Shown piece by piece: positions 22,790 to 30,297 of a DNA stretch of 34,113 bases. Positions within the stretch are counted from its first letter, which is position 1. Every line of letters starts with the position of its first letter. The notes under the pieces are model-generated. The model was given only the letters and a program-made list of their open reading frames with translations. It did no database searches and was not told the origin of the DNA. The translations under genes and the position numbers were made by a program. The stretch is from assembly GCA_016930155.1 (NCBI GenBank), contig JAFGHL010000051.1:1-34113 (forward strand), given 5' to 3'. Source of the DNA: Dehalococcoidia bacterium (lineage in GTDB: Bacteria; Chloroflexota; Dehalococcoidia; GIF9; UBA5629).

Positions 22790-25252
22790 TTACGCATCTT
22801 CACGTGTGTATCGGGGGCGGCCTTCGCTGGGGCCATGGCGTTTGATGTTGTACATGGCGGCGTCGGACTTGCGCATCAGAGCCTCCATGTCTTCACCATC
22901 GTCGGGGTAGACGGCCAGCCCCATACTGGCCGACATATTCAAGCGGCTGCCCTGTAGGGAGAACGGCTCCTTGAAGGCAAGAGCGATCTTGTCGATGATC
23001 TTTTTGGCATCCTCTATCATATGCAGCTCAGGCATGAGCAAGAGAAACTCATCGCCTCCCATACGGGCTACCGTGTCACTTAAACGGACGCTCTCTTTTA
23101 ACCGTATTGCTATGGCTTTGAGCAGATCGTCCCCGGCCTGGTGTCCTAAAGTGTCATTGACCGATTTAAAACGGTCGAGGTCGACCGCAATAATGGCCAG
23201 CCTGTGTTTATTGCGGTGAGCCTGTGCCAGCGCCATAGTAAAGCGATCATTGAGCAATACCCGGTTGGGCAGGCCTGTCAGAAAATCGTGAGTAGCCATC
23301 TCCGACAGCTTCTGTTCGAACATCTTTCGTTCGGTTATATCGCGGGCGATGCCCTGGATGGCGTATGGTTTGCCGTCACGCCGGATAAGAGAAGACTGAA
23401 CTTCCACATATAAATATGTGCCATCCTTGCAGCGCAGCTTGAATTCCATCAGTTCCTTGTACAGCCCCGGCACGCCGGCCTTATTTAACATCGCCAGTAC
23501 CACCGGCAGGTCCTCAGGATCAAAAAGCGATGCCACGTTCAGTGTGGACATTTCCTCTTTGCTATAACCGATGAGTTCCATGGTAGCGTGGTTGGCATCC
23601 AAAAACCTGCCTTCGAAATCGAGGATGTATATTAGGTTAAGAGAGCTGTCAAAAAGTGCCCGGTAGCGTTCCTCGCTCTGTTTTAACGCCTGCTCGGCCT
23701 GCAGACGCTCCGATATGTCTATACCCATGCCGACGAGATAAGGCTTATTTCCGATATCGACCCGGGCGCCGGTCAGCAGGTATCGTGTTTTGCTGCCGTC
23801 TTTCGCCAGTACCTGGGTTTCAATGGAGGAGTAGCCTTTGGAGAATACCTCACCAATTTTAGACGCAACCCTCTCCCTGTCTTCCTCAGCTATGGTGTTC
23901 AGCGCATTCATATTGCTCAGCTCCATAGCTGAATATCCGGTAACCTTCTCCTCGTTTTTGTTCCATCTTATGATGTTTCCTTTTTCGTTGAGCGTATAGA
24001 AAATGCCCGGCATGCTATCCATTACCGAGTCCGTGAAGTTTTTCTCCTCCAGTAAGGCCTCTTCGAGTTGTTTCCGTTCGGTGATGTCTCGGGAGATACT
24101 GCGGAAGCCGATCGGCTGGCCTGTCTCGTCCCTGCGCAGGTCTATAGAGCTCTCTGCGTAAATAATTGTCCCATCACGGCGCAGTATTTTATGCGAGAAG
24201 GCCTTGTTGGGTTGCCCTGTCCTGAATACCTGGTTGAATGCCAGGAACATATTCTTGATTTCATCCGGCGGGACGCTGAAGCTGAAATTCTTCCCCAGCA
24301 GCTCCTCTTTGGAGCAGAGAAGATTTGCACAAACAGAATCGTTAACGAATGTAAAATTGCCCGCCAGGTCCACCTCGTAATATGAGTCGTACATCTGCTC
24401 GAGGATTGTGCGGTGCAATTCCTCAGACCGTGAAAGAGCTGTTTGCAGACGCCTGCTCTCTGTGACATCGCGACTGACACAGATAAACCCCGTTATTCTG
24501 CCCGCCGATTCCCTCAGAGGTGAGATACAGGTCTCAACCGATATTACGATGCCGTCCTTACGTTTGACCCTGTGTATGAAACCTGTGTTGGTCTGGCCGG
24601 ATTTGAAAACCTGGTTAAAGGCATTATAGACAATCTCTCGATCTTCTTCCGGTATAATGAGGTCGGAATGTTTGCCATCCAAATCATGGAGATTGTAGCG
24701 AAGGCTGACGCACATAGAGTTGTTGGTGAAAATGAAGTTGCCCGACAAATTCACCTCAAAACAGGCGTCGTACATCTGTGAAAGCATAGCGCTGTGCATC
24801 TGTTCTGATACGGCCAGGGCTTCCTCAAGCATTTTGCGCTGGTGGATGTCCATAAAGCTGCCCAGAGTAGCGCGCCGACCTTTGTAATCAATCGGTGATA
24901 CCGTCTCCATCACCCACATCACATCGCCGTTCTTTTTCAGGAAACGGTATTCAAATGGATTTTGCTTGCGACGCTGCTTCAGCATACTGATGGCTGCCCT
25001 GCGTACCATCTCGCGGTCATCGGGATGGACGAGTTTGAGAGATTCCTGCCCAAGCAGCTCTTTAATAGAATATCCCGTCAGGGTTTCGAAGAAGGGGCTG
25101 AGGTAGACGAACTCACCGTCCTGAACTATGTAGATGCCGGCGCTGGTGCTCTGGAGCAGAGCCTGACCCAGAGCGGCCTGGTCAGCTTGGTTGGCAGTGA
25201 TTTTCCCGCTGCTTGCGCATTTCTTTTGGGTCGGTTTACGCGGGTTTGCCAT
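22790..25252 (-). CDS. Five-PAS diguanylate cyclase (GGDEF)
   Basis: 820 residues, no membrane segment. Five PAS/PAC units lie in tandem at about 28-140, 146-270, 275-395, 400-520 and 525-645, each ending in the usual D-I/V-T/S-E-R-like coil. A GGDEF domain occupies about 650-815, with THDFLTGLPNR, DLDRFKSVNDTLGH, and MGGDEF (732-736). The active-site loop is intact and an RxxD inhibitory site (RLSD, 723-726) is present. The protein should therefore make cyclic-di-GMP and be subject to product inhibition. There is no EAL domain. PAS2 and PAS3 are close copies (MYDACFEVNLSGNFIFTNNS versus MYDSYYEVDLAGNFTFVNDS), indicating internal duplication. The PAS ligands are unknown. It stands alone between the MFS gene and the corrinoid methyltransferase genes. 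Confidence 0.95.
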   Translation of the reverse strand: MANPRKPTQKKCASSGKITANQADQAALGQALLQSTSAGIYIVQDGEFVYLSPFFETLTGYSIKELLGQESLKLVHPDDREMVRRAAISMLKQRRKQNPFEYRFLKKNGDVMWVMETVSPIDYKGRRATLGSFMDIHQRKMLEEALAVSEQMHSAMLSQMYDACFEVNLSGNFIFTNNSMCVSLRYNLHDLDGKHSDLIIPEEDREIVYNAFNQVFKSGQTNTGFIHRVKRKDGIVISVETCISPLRESAGRITGFICVSRDVTESRRLQTALSRSEELHRTILEQMYDSYYEVDLAGNFTFVNDSVCANLLCSKEELLGKNFSFSVPPDEIKNMFLAFNQVFRTGQPNKAFSHKILRRDGTIIYAESSIDLRRDETGQPIGFRSISRDITERKQLEEALLEEKNFTDSVMDSMPGIFYTLNEKGNIIRWNKNEEKVTGYSAMELSNMNALNTIAEEDRERVASKIGEVFSKGYSSIETQVLAKDGSKTRYLLTGARVDIGNKPYLVGMGIDISERLQAEQALKQSEERYRALFDSSLNLIYILDFEGRFLDANHATMELIGYSKEEMSTLNVASLFDPEDLPVVLAMLNKAGVPGLYKELMEFKLRCKDGTYLYVEVQSSLIRRDGKPYAIQGIARDITERKMFEQKLSEMATHDFLTGLPNRVLLNDRFTMALAQAHRNKHRLAIIAVDLDRFKSVNDTLGHQAGDDLLKAIAIRLKESVRLSDTVARMGGDEFLLLMPELHMIEDAKKIIDKIALAFKEPFSLQGSRLNMSASMGLAVYPDDGEDMEALMRKSDAAMYNIKRHGPSEGRPRYTREDA

Positions 25253-25414
25253 GTATCGCCTCTATAACTACCTCATACCTAAACTTCAACCTGCATCACG
25301 GACCGGCATAAATCGTAGTGAGTTATCAGCTGTTTATACACACGGGCTAAGAAATAATCTTCTGATTATAACATATTGAGCCGTACTATTTGAACATGCA
25401 GTTTCAGGCAGCAG

Positions 25415-26602
25415 CTAATCGTAATAACCGGCCTGTATCTCTCCGACGGTCTTGAAAAGGATCCTGAGATTATCCTCGGGCATAGTATACTGTATCTCAT
25501 GCGTGGTTCCCAGTATGTGGCGGTTTTTAGCCCTGCCGATGCGATAGCATGCGATAATATCCTGCTTATACTCCTCCGGCGTCATAGACTCTCCCCTCTG
25601 AATATCGATGCCGGTCACGAAACACAGCTTGTCCCCGTATTTGTCCACGGCGAGATGGAAATCGTTTCCGGCTGCCGGCTGGAATGATTGCAGCATATCG
25701 ATACCCATTTCTACGTAATATTCGAGGAACGGCATCTGGTAACCGCAGGAATGCAGGCATACCAGAGCTCCATCTTCGTGTGCGGCGTCAACCTGCTTTT
25801 TCAGCCTGGGGTACATGAATTCCTTCCACATTTTCATCGAGATAAGCGGGCGGTTATTATAGCCGTAATCATCGTAGATAAATACAACGTCCGCCCCTGC
25901 CTTTATACTCCTGCGGGCGATCTCAATTTCGTGGTCGATGAACCTGTCCATGAACGATTTGATCTCATCCGGATATTCAATTAGCCATGTCATGTACTTT
26001 TCCAGGCCTATCATCTGGTTGCTGGTCCAATCGTGAGGACCCCAGGCTTCTGCAGCTATGCTGTGGCCAGGGTATTGCTTCCTGTACCGGCGGAAGGTGT
26101 CGTAGAGGCTGTCCCTGGTTGCATCGGGAAAACGGTAATTCTTAAGGTCGTCAATCTTCTTGACGGGGGGGTCTATCATGTCGGGATAGATACCTCCGCC
26201 TATCTTGCGGCCGACATTGTAGATATCAATGATATCGATGTGGCCTTTTTTATAGCTCCATTTGCTGTAATTCGGTGTGGCGTAAGAGGCCAGCACCATG
26301 TCCGCACCCAGATTAATGCCGTAGGCATTGGCGAAATTATAGCTGTGAATGTCCCAGAGCAGGGGCAGGAACCTCCAGAGCTCGGCGGCCTGCATATATC
26401 CACCCTTTTTGAGCCGATTCCAGAGGAATTTTGCCGCCAGGTCCCTGTTCCATTGACCGGAGGGCTTATATTCGGCCATCAGCCTGCAGCCTGTGTGTGC
26501 TTCGATCCAGTAGAATACAGGCACACGGTCAGAGGGCAGCCCCCTTGCAGTCGCATGAATCCTCTCTTTAGGTGTCATAGCGACTTTGCTCCGGCTACTC
26601 AT
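25415..26602 (-). CDS. UroD-family corrinoid-dependent methyltransferase (MtaA/CmuA-like)
   Basis: 395 residues. The start region (MTPKERIHATARGLPSDRVP) and the barrel motifs place it in the uroporphyrinogen decarboxylase superfamily. The next-door corrinoid protein and the LHSCG motif (His284, Cys286), which is the zinc-binding His-x-Cys of MtaA/MtbA/CmuA, point to methyl transfer rather than porphyrin decarboxylation. The third zinc ligand, usually Cys in a GCGI...TPxEN segment, appears to be His368 (GTTHEIQYTMPEDN). Such enzymes move a methyl group between a corrinoid protein and a thiol or other acceptor, or load the corrinoid from a methylated substrate. AGGAG lies before the chosen ATG; a second ATG at 26578 is possible. 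It follows the corrinoid gene by 30 bases and is surely co-transcribed with it. Confidence 0.85.
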   Translation of the reverse strand: MSSRSKVAMTPKERIHATARGLPSDRVPVFYWIEAHTGCRLMAEYKPSGQWNRDLAAKFLWNRLKKGGYMQAAELWRFLPLLWDIHSYNFANAYGINLGADMVLASYATPNYSKWSYKKGHIDIIDIYNVGRKIGGGIYPDMIDPPVKKIDDLKNYRFPDATRDSLYDTFRRYRKQYPGHSIAAEAWGPHDWTSNQMIGLEKYMTWLIEYPDEIKSFMDRFIDHEIEIARRSIKAGADVVFIYDDYGYNNRPLISMKMWKEFMYPRLKKQVDAAHEDGALVCLHSCGYQMPFLEYYVEMGIDMLQSFQPAAGNDFHLAVDKYGDKLCFVTGIDIQRGESMTPEEYKQDIIACYRIGRAKNRHILGTTHEIQYTMPEDNLRILFKTVGEIQAGYYD

Positions 26603-26632
26603 GGCCTGTCTCCTGATGGGTATGAAGTCTGT

Positions 26633-27265
26633 CTAATTCTTACGAGCAACGATAGAGCGCGCGTATTCTCTGCCGGCTATACAGTCCGGGCCATAAAAAT
26701 CCGCCCCTATATTTTTGGCGTAGTTATCGTTGAGAGGGGCTCCTCCTACCATGATTTTTACACCTTGGTGTAATCCTTCCCTGTCAATAGCTTCAATAAC
26801 GTCCTTCATCATATACATTGTGGTGGAGAGCAGGGCGGACATGCCCATTACATGGGGTCTGTGCTCTTTGACGGCCTCCACGAACTGCTGGGTTGAAACG
26901 TCCGAGCCGAGGTCCACCACTTCGAAGCCGGCGCCTTCCAGCGCCATGATGAGCAGGTTCTTGCCGATATCGTGCAGATCACCTTTGACCGTGCCAACCA
27001 CGGCTTTGCCGCTTCTGGTGACCGTTCCGGTTGTTGAGCGCTGCTTGATAACATTCACACTTTTCTGCATGGCCTTGGCCGATACCAGCAGTTCAGGCAG
27101 GAAGTACTCGCCGTCCTGGAAAAGCTTGCCAACCACGTCCATGGCTGGTATCAATGCTTGCTCCATCAATACTTCGGCCGATCCGCCTTCGTCCAGTAAC
27201 CTGGCAACCATGGCTGCTGCCCTGTCAGACTTGCCGTCTATTACCAACTGCTTTAGTTCTTCCAT
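26633..27265 (-). CDS. Corrinoid (B12)-binding methyl-carrier protein, MtbC/MttC-like
   Basis: 210 residues from the preferred start. Residues 1-85 are the four-helix cap domain (LFQDGEYFLPELLVSAKAM is typical). Residues 86-210 are the Rossmann-like B12 domain with GDLHDIGKN (Asp96-His98-Gly101), where His98 is the lower cobalt ligand, plus VDLGSDVS, GMSALLSTTM and IMVGGAPLN. These proteins carry a methyl group on cobalamin between two methyltransferases. The start at 27265 is preceded by AGGAG at the right distance. A longer frame begins at 27316, but it would overlap the predicted promoter and lacks a ribosome site. The downstream UroD-type enzyme is one partner; no substrate-specific (MtaB/MtbB-like) methyltransferase or reductive activator is present in the window. 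Confidence 0.93.
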   Translation of the reverse strand: MEELKQLVIDGKSDRAAAMVARLLDEGGSAEVLMEQALIPAMDVVGKLFQDGEYFLPELLVSAKAMQKSVNVIKQRSTTGTVTRSGKAVVGTVKGDLHDIGKNLLIMALEGAGFEVVDLGSDVSTQQFVEAVKEHRPHVMGMSALLSTTMYMMKDVIEAIDREGLHQGVKIMVGGAPLNDNYAKNIGADFYGPDCIAGREYARSIVARKN

Positions 27266-27314
27266 GCTTTTTCTCCTAGTTATATTAAAGGCCTTCAACT
27301 GTATCCGATTGTGC

Positions 27315-27343
27315 ATTATGACAATAAAAGAAACATTTTACAA
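27315..27343 (-). promoter_or_regulatory. Candidate promoter of the corrinoid operon
   Basis: Minus strand: TTGTAA (27338-27343, 4 of 6) and CATAAT (27315-27320, 5 of 6) with a 17-base spacer. The transcript would begin near 27308, giving a leader of about 43 bases to the ATG at 27265. Confidence 0.5.
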
Positions 27344-27398
27344 ATGCAGGGCGTGACTTTCAATCCGGCAATTTTCCTTATGTGAGTATGCCTGCTGC

Positions 27399-27427
27399 TT
27401 GACTGATCGATGCAATGGCAGTTTAAT
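27399..27427 (+). promoter_or_regulatory. Promoter of the DUF4239 gene
   Basis: TTGACT (27399-27404, 5 of 6) and TTTAAT (27422-27427, 5 of 6) with an ideal 17-base spacer, about 24 bases of leader before the ATG at 27458. This is one of the best consensus matches in the window. Confidence 0.6.
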
Positions 27428-27457
27428 AGTACTCGTGGTTTTTAGCAGGGGTGAGTA

Positions 27458-28246
27458 ATGCCTTTTTCGCAATGGGTACTTATGACTTACCCGTCGTATG
27501 CCATATGCATCGCAATAATTGTTATCTCGGTAGCTTTTGGCATATGCGGTGTATTGATTGTACGTCGTTATGTCGATCGCTCGAAGCTGAAAAGTCACCA
27601 TGACATTGCCGGTCCGCTTTTTGCCACACTGGGTGTTATCTACGCCGTTTTACTGGGCTTCACCACCGTTATTGTCTGGCAACAGTATGAAGATGCTAAT
27701 ATAACGTTGAACAAGGAGGCAAATTACTACGCCGATATTTATCGGGACATGAACGGACTTTCACCCGAATTCAAGGAGAAAGGCGAGGCGGCAATGGATG
27801 AATATATAGATGCAGTCATAAATGACGAATGGAAAGGGATCGGCTACGGAAAGCGCAGCGAAAAAGTTCAGGCCCTGGCGGCGCGGATATGGGAGCTTTA
27901 CAGCAATTATCAACCGCAAACCGAGACCCAGAAAATATTTCTGGCCGAGTCTGTGCGGAAAATGAATGAGGCCGGTGAGATGAGGCGGCAGCGTCTAATG
28001 GATGCAAGCAATGGACTGAATCCTGTTCTCTGGCTTGTCCTCATCATGGGCGGATGCATTACGATCAGCTTTACCTTCTTCTTTGGGTCCGATAACCTGA
28101 TCCTCCAGTTGGTGATGACCACCCTGCTGTCGGCGCTTATTGGTCTTATGCTTTTCACCATACTGGCCATGGATCATCCCTACTCGGGCGATGTAAGCGT
28201 AAAACCTGATGCCTTGATTCAGATGTTGTCATACATAAAAGATTAA
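27458..28246 (+). CDS. DUF4239 (bestrophin-like) membrane protein
   Basis: 262 residues. Two hydrophobic helices near the N-terminus (about 11-34 and 50-72) are followed by a soluble, mostly helical region (75-185). Two more helices lie at about 190-208 and 213-237. The segment HHDIAGPLFATLGVIYAVLLGFTTVIVWQQYEDA is characteristic of DUF4239, described as bestrophin-like and possibly an ion channel; the biochemical role is not established. A GGGGTGA sequence precedes the ATG, and a strong promoter lies in the gap shared with the divergent corrinoid operon. The response regulator gene begins 119 bases downstream with its own candidate promoter, so this is probably a single-gene unit. Confidence 0.85.
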   Translation: MPFSQWVLMTYPSYAICIAIIVISVAFGICGVLIVRRYVDRSKLKSHHDIAGPLFATLGVIYAVLLGFTTVIVWQQYEDANITLNKEANYYADIYRDMNGLSPEFKEKGEAAMDEYIDAVINDEWKGIGYGKRSEKVQALAARIWELYSNYQPQTETQKIFLAESVRKMNEAGEMRRQRLMDASNGLNPVLWLVLIMGGCITISFTFFFGSDNLILQLVMTTLLSALIGLMLFTILAMDHPYSGDVSVKPDALIQMLSYIKD

Positions 28247-28307
28247 AATTACGGCCGGCCTGTAAAAAATTCAATATACATGGCAAAGGCTTTCAGCGGC
28301 CGACGCT

Positions 28308-28336
28308 TTGCTTACGTTTAATTTCAGTTGTATACT
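28308..28336 (+). promoter_or_regulatory. Candidate promoter of the two-component operon
   Basis: TTGCTT (28308-28313, 3 of 6) and TATACT (28331-28336, 5 of 6) are 17 bases apart, giving a leader of about 23 bases before the GTG start at 28366. Confidence 0.45.
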
Positions 28337-28365
28337 TACTGCAAATTTGACGGAATAAATTTGTA

Positions 28366-29031
28366 GTGAATTCGATCAAGATACTGCTTGCCGAGGACCA
28401 TGCCGTTGTAAGGGAGAGCATCCGGGAGGCGTTGACACGCGAGCGGGAGTTCAAGATTGTTGGTGAAGCGAGCAACGGCAGCGAGGCTGTCAATCTTGCT
28501 CGCGAATTGAAACCAGATGTAATAGTCATGGACGTAGCTATGCCCGGGCTGAACGGGATTGAAGCTACCAGGCAGATCAAGTCATTTCACCCCGGTGTAT
28601 CTATACTGGTGCTCACAGCCTACGACGATGAGCAGTATATTTTCTCAGTGCTTTCGGCGGGCGCTGCAGGCTACCTGCTGAAAGACGTCGGTGTGTCTGA
28701 CCTTGTGGAAGGTATCAAGACCGTATATAAAGGCGAGTCCGTGCTGCATCCCAATATAGCCAAGAAGGTTCTGCAAAAATTCCGCACAGGCAAGGCCGAG
28801 GCTGTGGAAGAACCGGCGGCGGATCTGCTCAGCGATAGGGAGATTACCGTTCTGAAGCTGGCCGCCGGCGGCCTCAGCAATAACGCCATTGCACAGGAGC
28901 TTCATTTGAGCGTGAGCACTATAGAGAGCCATCTCAGAACGATTTTCAGTAAACTGGGTGTAGGCTCAAGGACAGAGGCGGTGGTCGAAGCCATGAAGAG
29001 AAATTGGTTGAGTCTTAAGGACCTGAGCTGA
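28366..29031 (+). CDS. NarL/FixJ-family response regulator (receiver plus LuxR-type HTH)
   Basis: 221 residues. The receiver domain (about 4-120) has the acidic pair Glu10-Asp11 and the phosphoacceptor Asp56 in VIVMDVAMPG. It also has the conserved Thr in LVLTAYDDE and Lys in GYLLKDVG. A linker leads to a LuxR-type helix-turn-helix (about 155-215) with LSDREITVLKLAAGGLSNNAIAQEL and TIESHLRTIFSKLGV. The start is GTG at 28366; no ATG is available nearby in frame, and the ribosome site is weak. The kinase gene begins ten bases after the stop, so the pair is one operon with the regulator first. Its target genes are unknown. Confidence 0.95.
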   Translation: MNSIKILLAEDHAVVRESIREALTREREFKIVGEASNGSEAVNLARELKPDVIVMDVAMPGLNGIEATRQIKSFHPGVSILVLTAYDDEQYIFSVLSAGAAGYLLKDVGVSDLVEGIKTVYKGESVLHPNIAKKVLQKFRTGKAEAVEEPAADLLSDREITVLKLAAGGLSNNAIAQELHLSVSTIESHLRTIFSKLGVGSRTEAVVEAMKRNWLSLKDLS

Positions 29032-29041
29032 CCGGGCGGCC

Positions 29042-30226
29042 ATGCCTTATATCAGCGTCATCTTAATACTGTTGATTGCCCTGGCTGTAACGGCAGGGCT
29101 GCTCATCTTTTTCGTAGTCAAACTTTATCTTGACAGGGAGGACCTGCGCACCAGCTCGGACGTTATTTTGGCTCGTGTGCTGGGCCGTTTCCCCCTTCCC
29201 GTGTTTGCCGTAAATAAAAAGCACCATGTCATTCAATGGAACAAGGCGCTGGAGGTGCTTTCAGGCATCAGCAAGGAAGAAGTGATGGGTACAAACAATC
29301 AGTGGAAAGCCTTTTATGGGAAGGAAAGGCCGGTGTTGGCCGACCTTATAGCGGATGGAGCTTCGGAGGAGGAGATATCTGCTCGCTATCAGGGCAGCGC
29401 CAGAAAATCGGCTCTTATCAGGGGCGCCTATGAAGCCGAGGATTTCTTTCCATTGCTGGGCGAAGACGGTAAGTGGTACCACTTCACTGCCAGCCCTCTC
29501 ACCAGCCGGGGAAAGGTAATAGGGGCCATCGAAATACTGGAGGATGTAACAGAGAGGCATATAGCCGAGCAGAACCTGCGCTACTATGCCAGGCAGATCA
29601 CGCGGGTACAGGAGGAAGAGCGCAAGTACATCGCCAGAGAACTTCACGACACAACAGTGCAAACGTTGGTGGCTTTGATCTATCAGATGGATAATTTCCG
29701 GTCGGGCAAACCTGTTCTTACGGAGGAGGAGACGGCAAAGCTCAATGCCATATATCAGAGAATGAAGACGGCGGTTGAAGAGGTCAGGAGGTTCAGCAGG
29801 CAGCTTCGTCCGCCGGTTCTGGATGACCTGGGCCTGCTCCCGGTGCTTGAGTGGCTCAAAGGCGAACTGAAGAAGATGTATGAAATGGAGGTCGAGATCA
29901 CAGTCACGGGTGAACATAAACGGCTCCAGCCTGACACGGAGCTCGCCCTGTTCCGCATTATCCAGGAGGCTCTTATTAATGCTGCCAAGCATGCCAAGGT
30001 TTCATCGGCCGCCGTGCTGATCAAATATCTCGAACATCACATTGATGTTAGCGTGATTGATCGTGGAGTGGGATTCGACCTGGCCGGTAAAATTGATTTG
30101 TTGCCGAGGGATGGCAAGCTGGGCCTGGCCGGCATCGTAGAGCGTGTGCAGATGCTCGGAGGAAAGGTGGATATCGATTCGGTCAGAGGCAGGGGCACCA
30201 CCATTAACGTAGAGGTAGCGCTCTGA
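29042..30226 (+). CDS. NarX/DesK-type sensor histidine kinase with PAS domain
   Basis: 394 residues. One N-terminal membrane helix (about 4-28) is followed by a PAS/PAC domain (about 45-175, FPLPVFAVNKKHHVIQWNKAL...ILEDVTERH). A HisKA_3 dimerisation domain follows, with ARELHDTTVQ where His202 is the phosphorylated histidine. The ATPase domain (about 285-394) has EALINAAKHAK (N box), VIDRGVGFD (G1) and GLAGIVERVQMLGGKVDI (G2). There is essentially no extracytoplasmic loop, so the signal is probably intracellular or within the membrane, read by the PAS domain. The HisKA_3 type is the normal partner of NarL-family regulators, matching the gene directly upstream. Confidence 0.95.
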   Translation: MPYISVILILLIALAVTAGLLIFFVVKLYLDREDLRTSSDVILARVLGRFPLPVFAVNKKHHVIQWNKALEVLSGISKEEVMGTNNQWKAFYGKERPVLADLIADGASEEEISARYQGSARKSALIRGAYEAEDFFPLLGEDGKWYHFTASPLTSRGKVIGAIEILEDVTERHIAEQNLRYYARQITRVQEEERKYIARELHDTTVQTLVALIYQMDNFRSGKPVLTEEETAKLNAIYQRMKTAVEEVRRFSRQLRPPVLDDLGLLPVLEWLKGELKKMYEMEVEITVTGEHKRLQPDTELALFRIIQEALINAAKHAKVSSAAVLIKYLEHHIDVSVIDRGVGFDLAGKIDLLPRDGKLGLAGIVERVQMLGGKVDIDSVRGRGTTINVEVAL

Positions 30227-30297
30227 AATGAGTCTATCGAACTGCAAAGACGGACATAATCGCCCGCCCGTCAGCCGGGTTCTGCGACGGCCTGTCA

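Noticed and set aside
26033-26773. 246-codon frame antisense to the UroD-type and corrinoid genes
   Set aside because: It crosses two well-supported genes and their intergenic ribosome site, and its translation shows no family features.
28247-28275. GGCCGGCC palindrome followed by an A/T-rich tract after the DUF4239 gene, considered as a terminator
   Set aside because: The 8-base palindrome (28253-28260) has no loop, and no T-run follows on the plus strand, so a functional intrinsic terminator is not supported.
29261-29992. 243-codon frame antisense to the histidine kinase gene
   Set aside because: Shadow of the conserved PAS and HisKA regions; no start signals.
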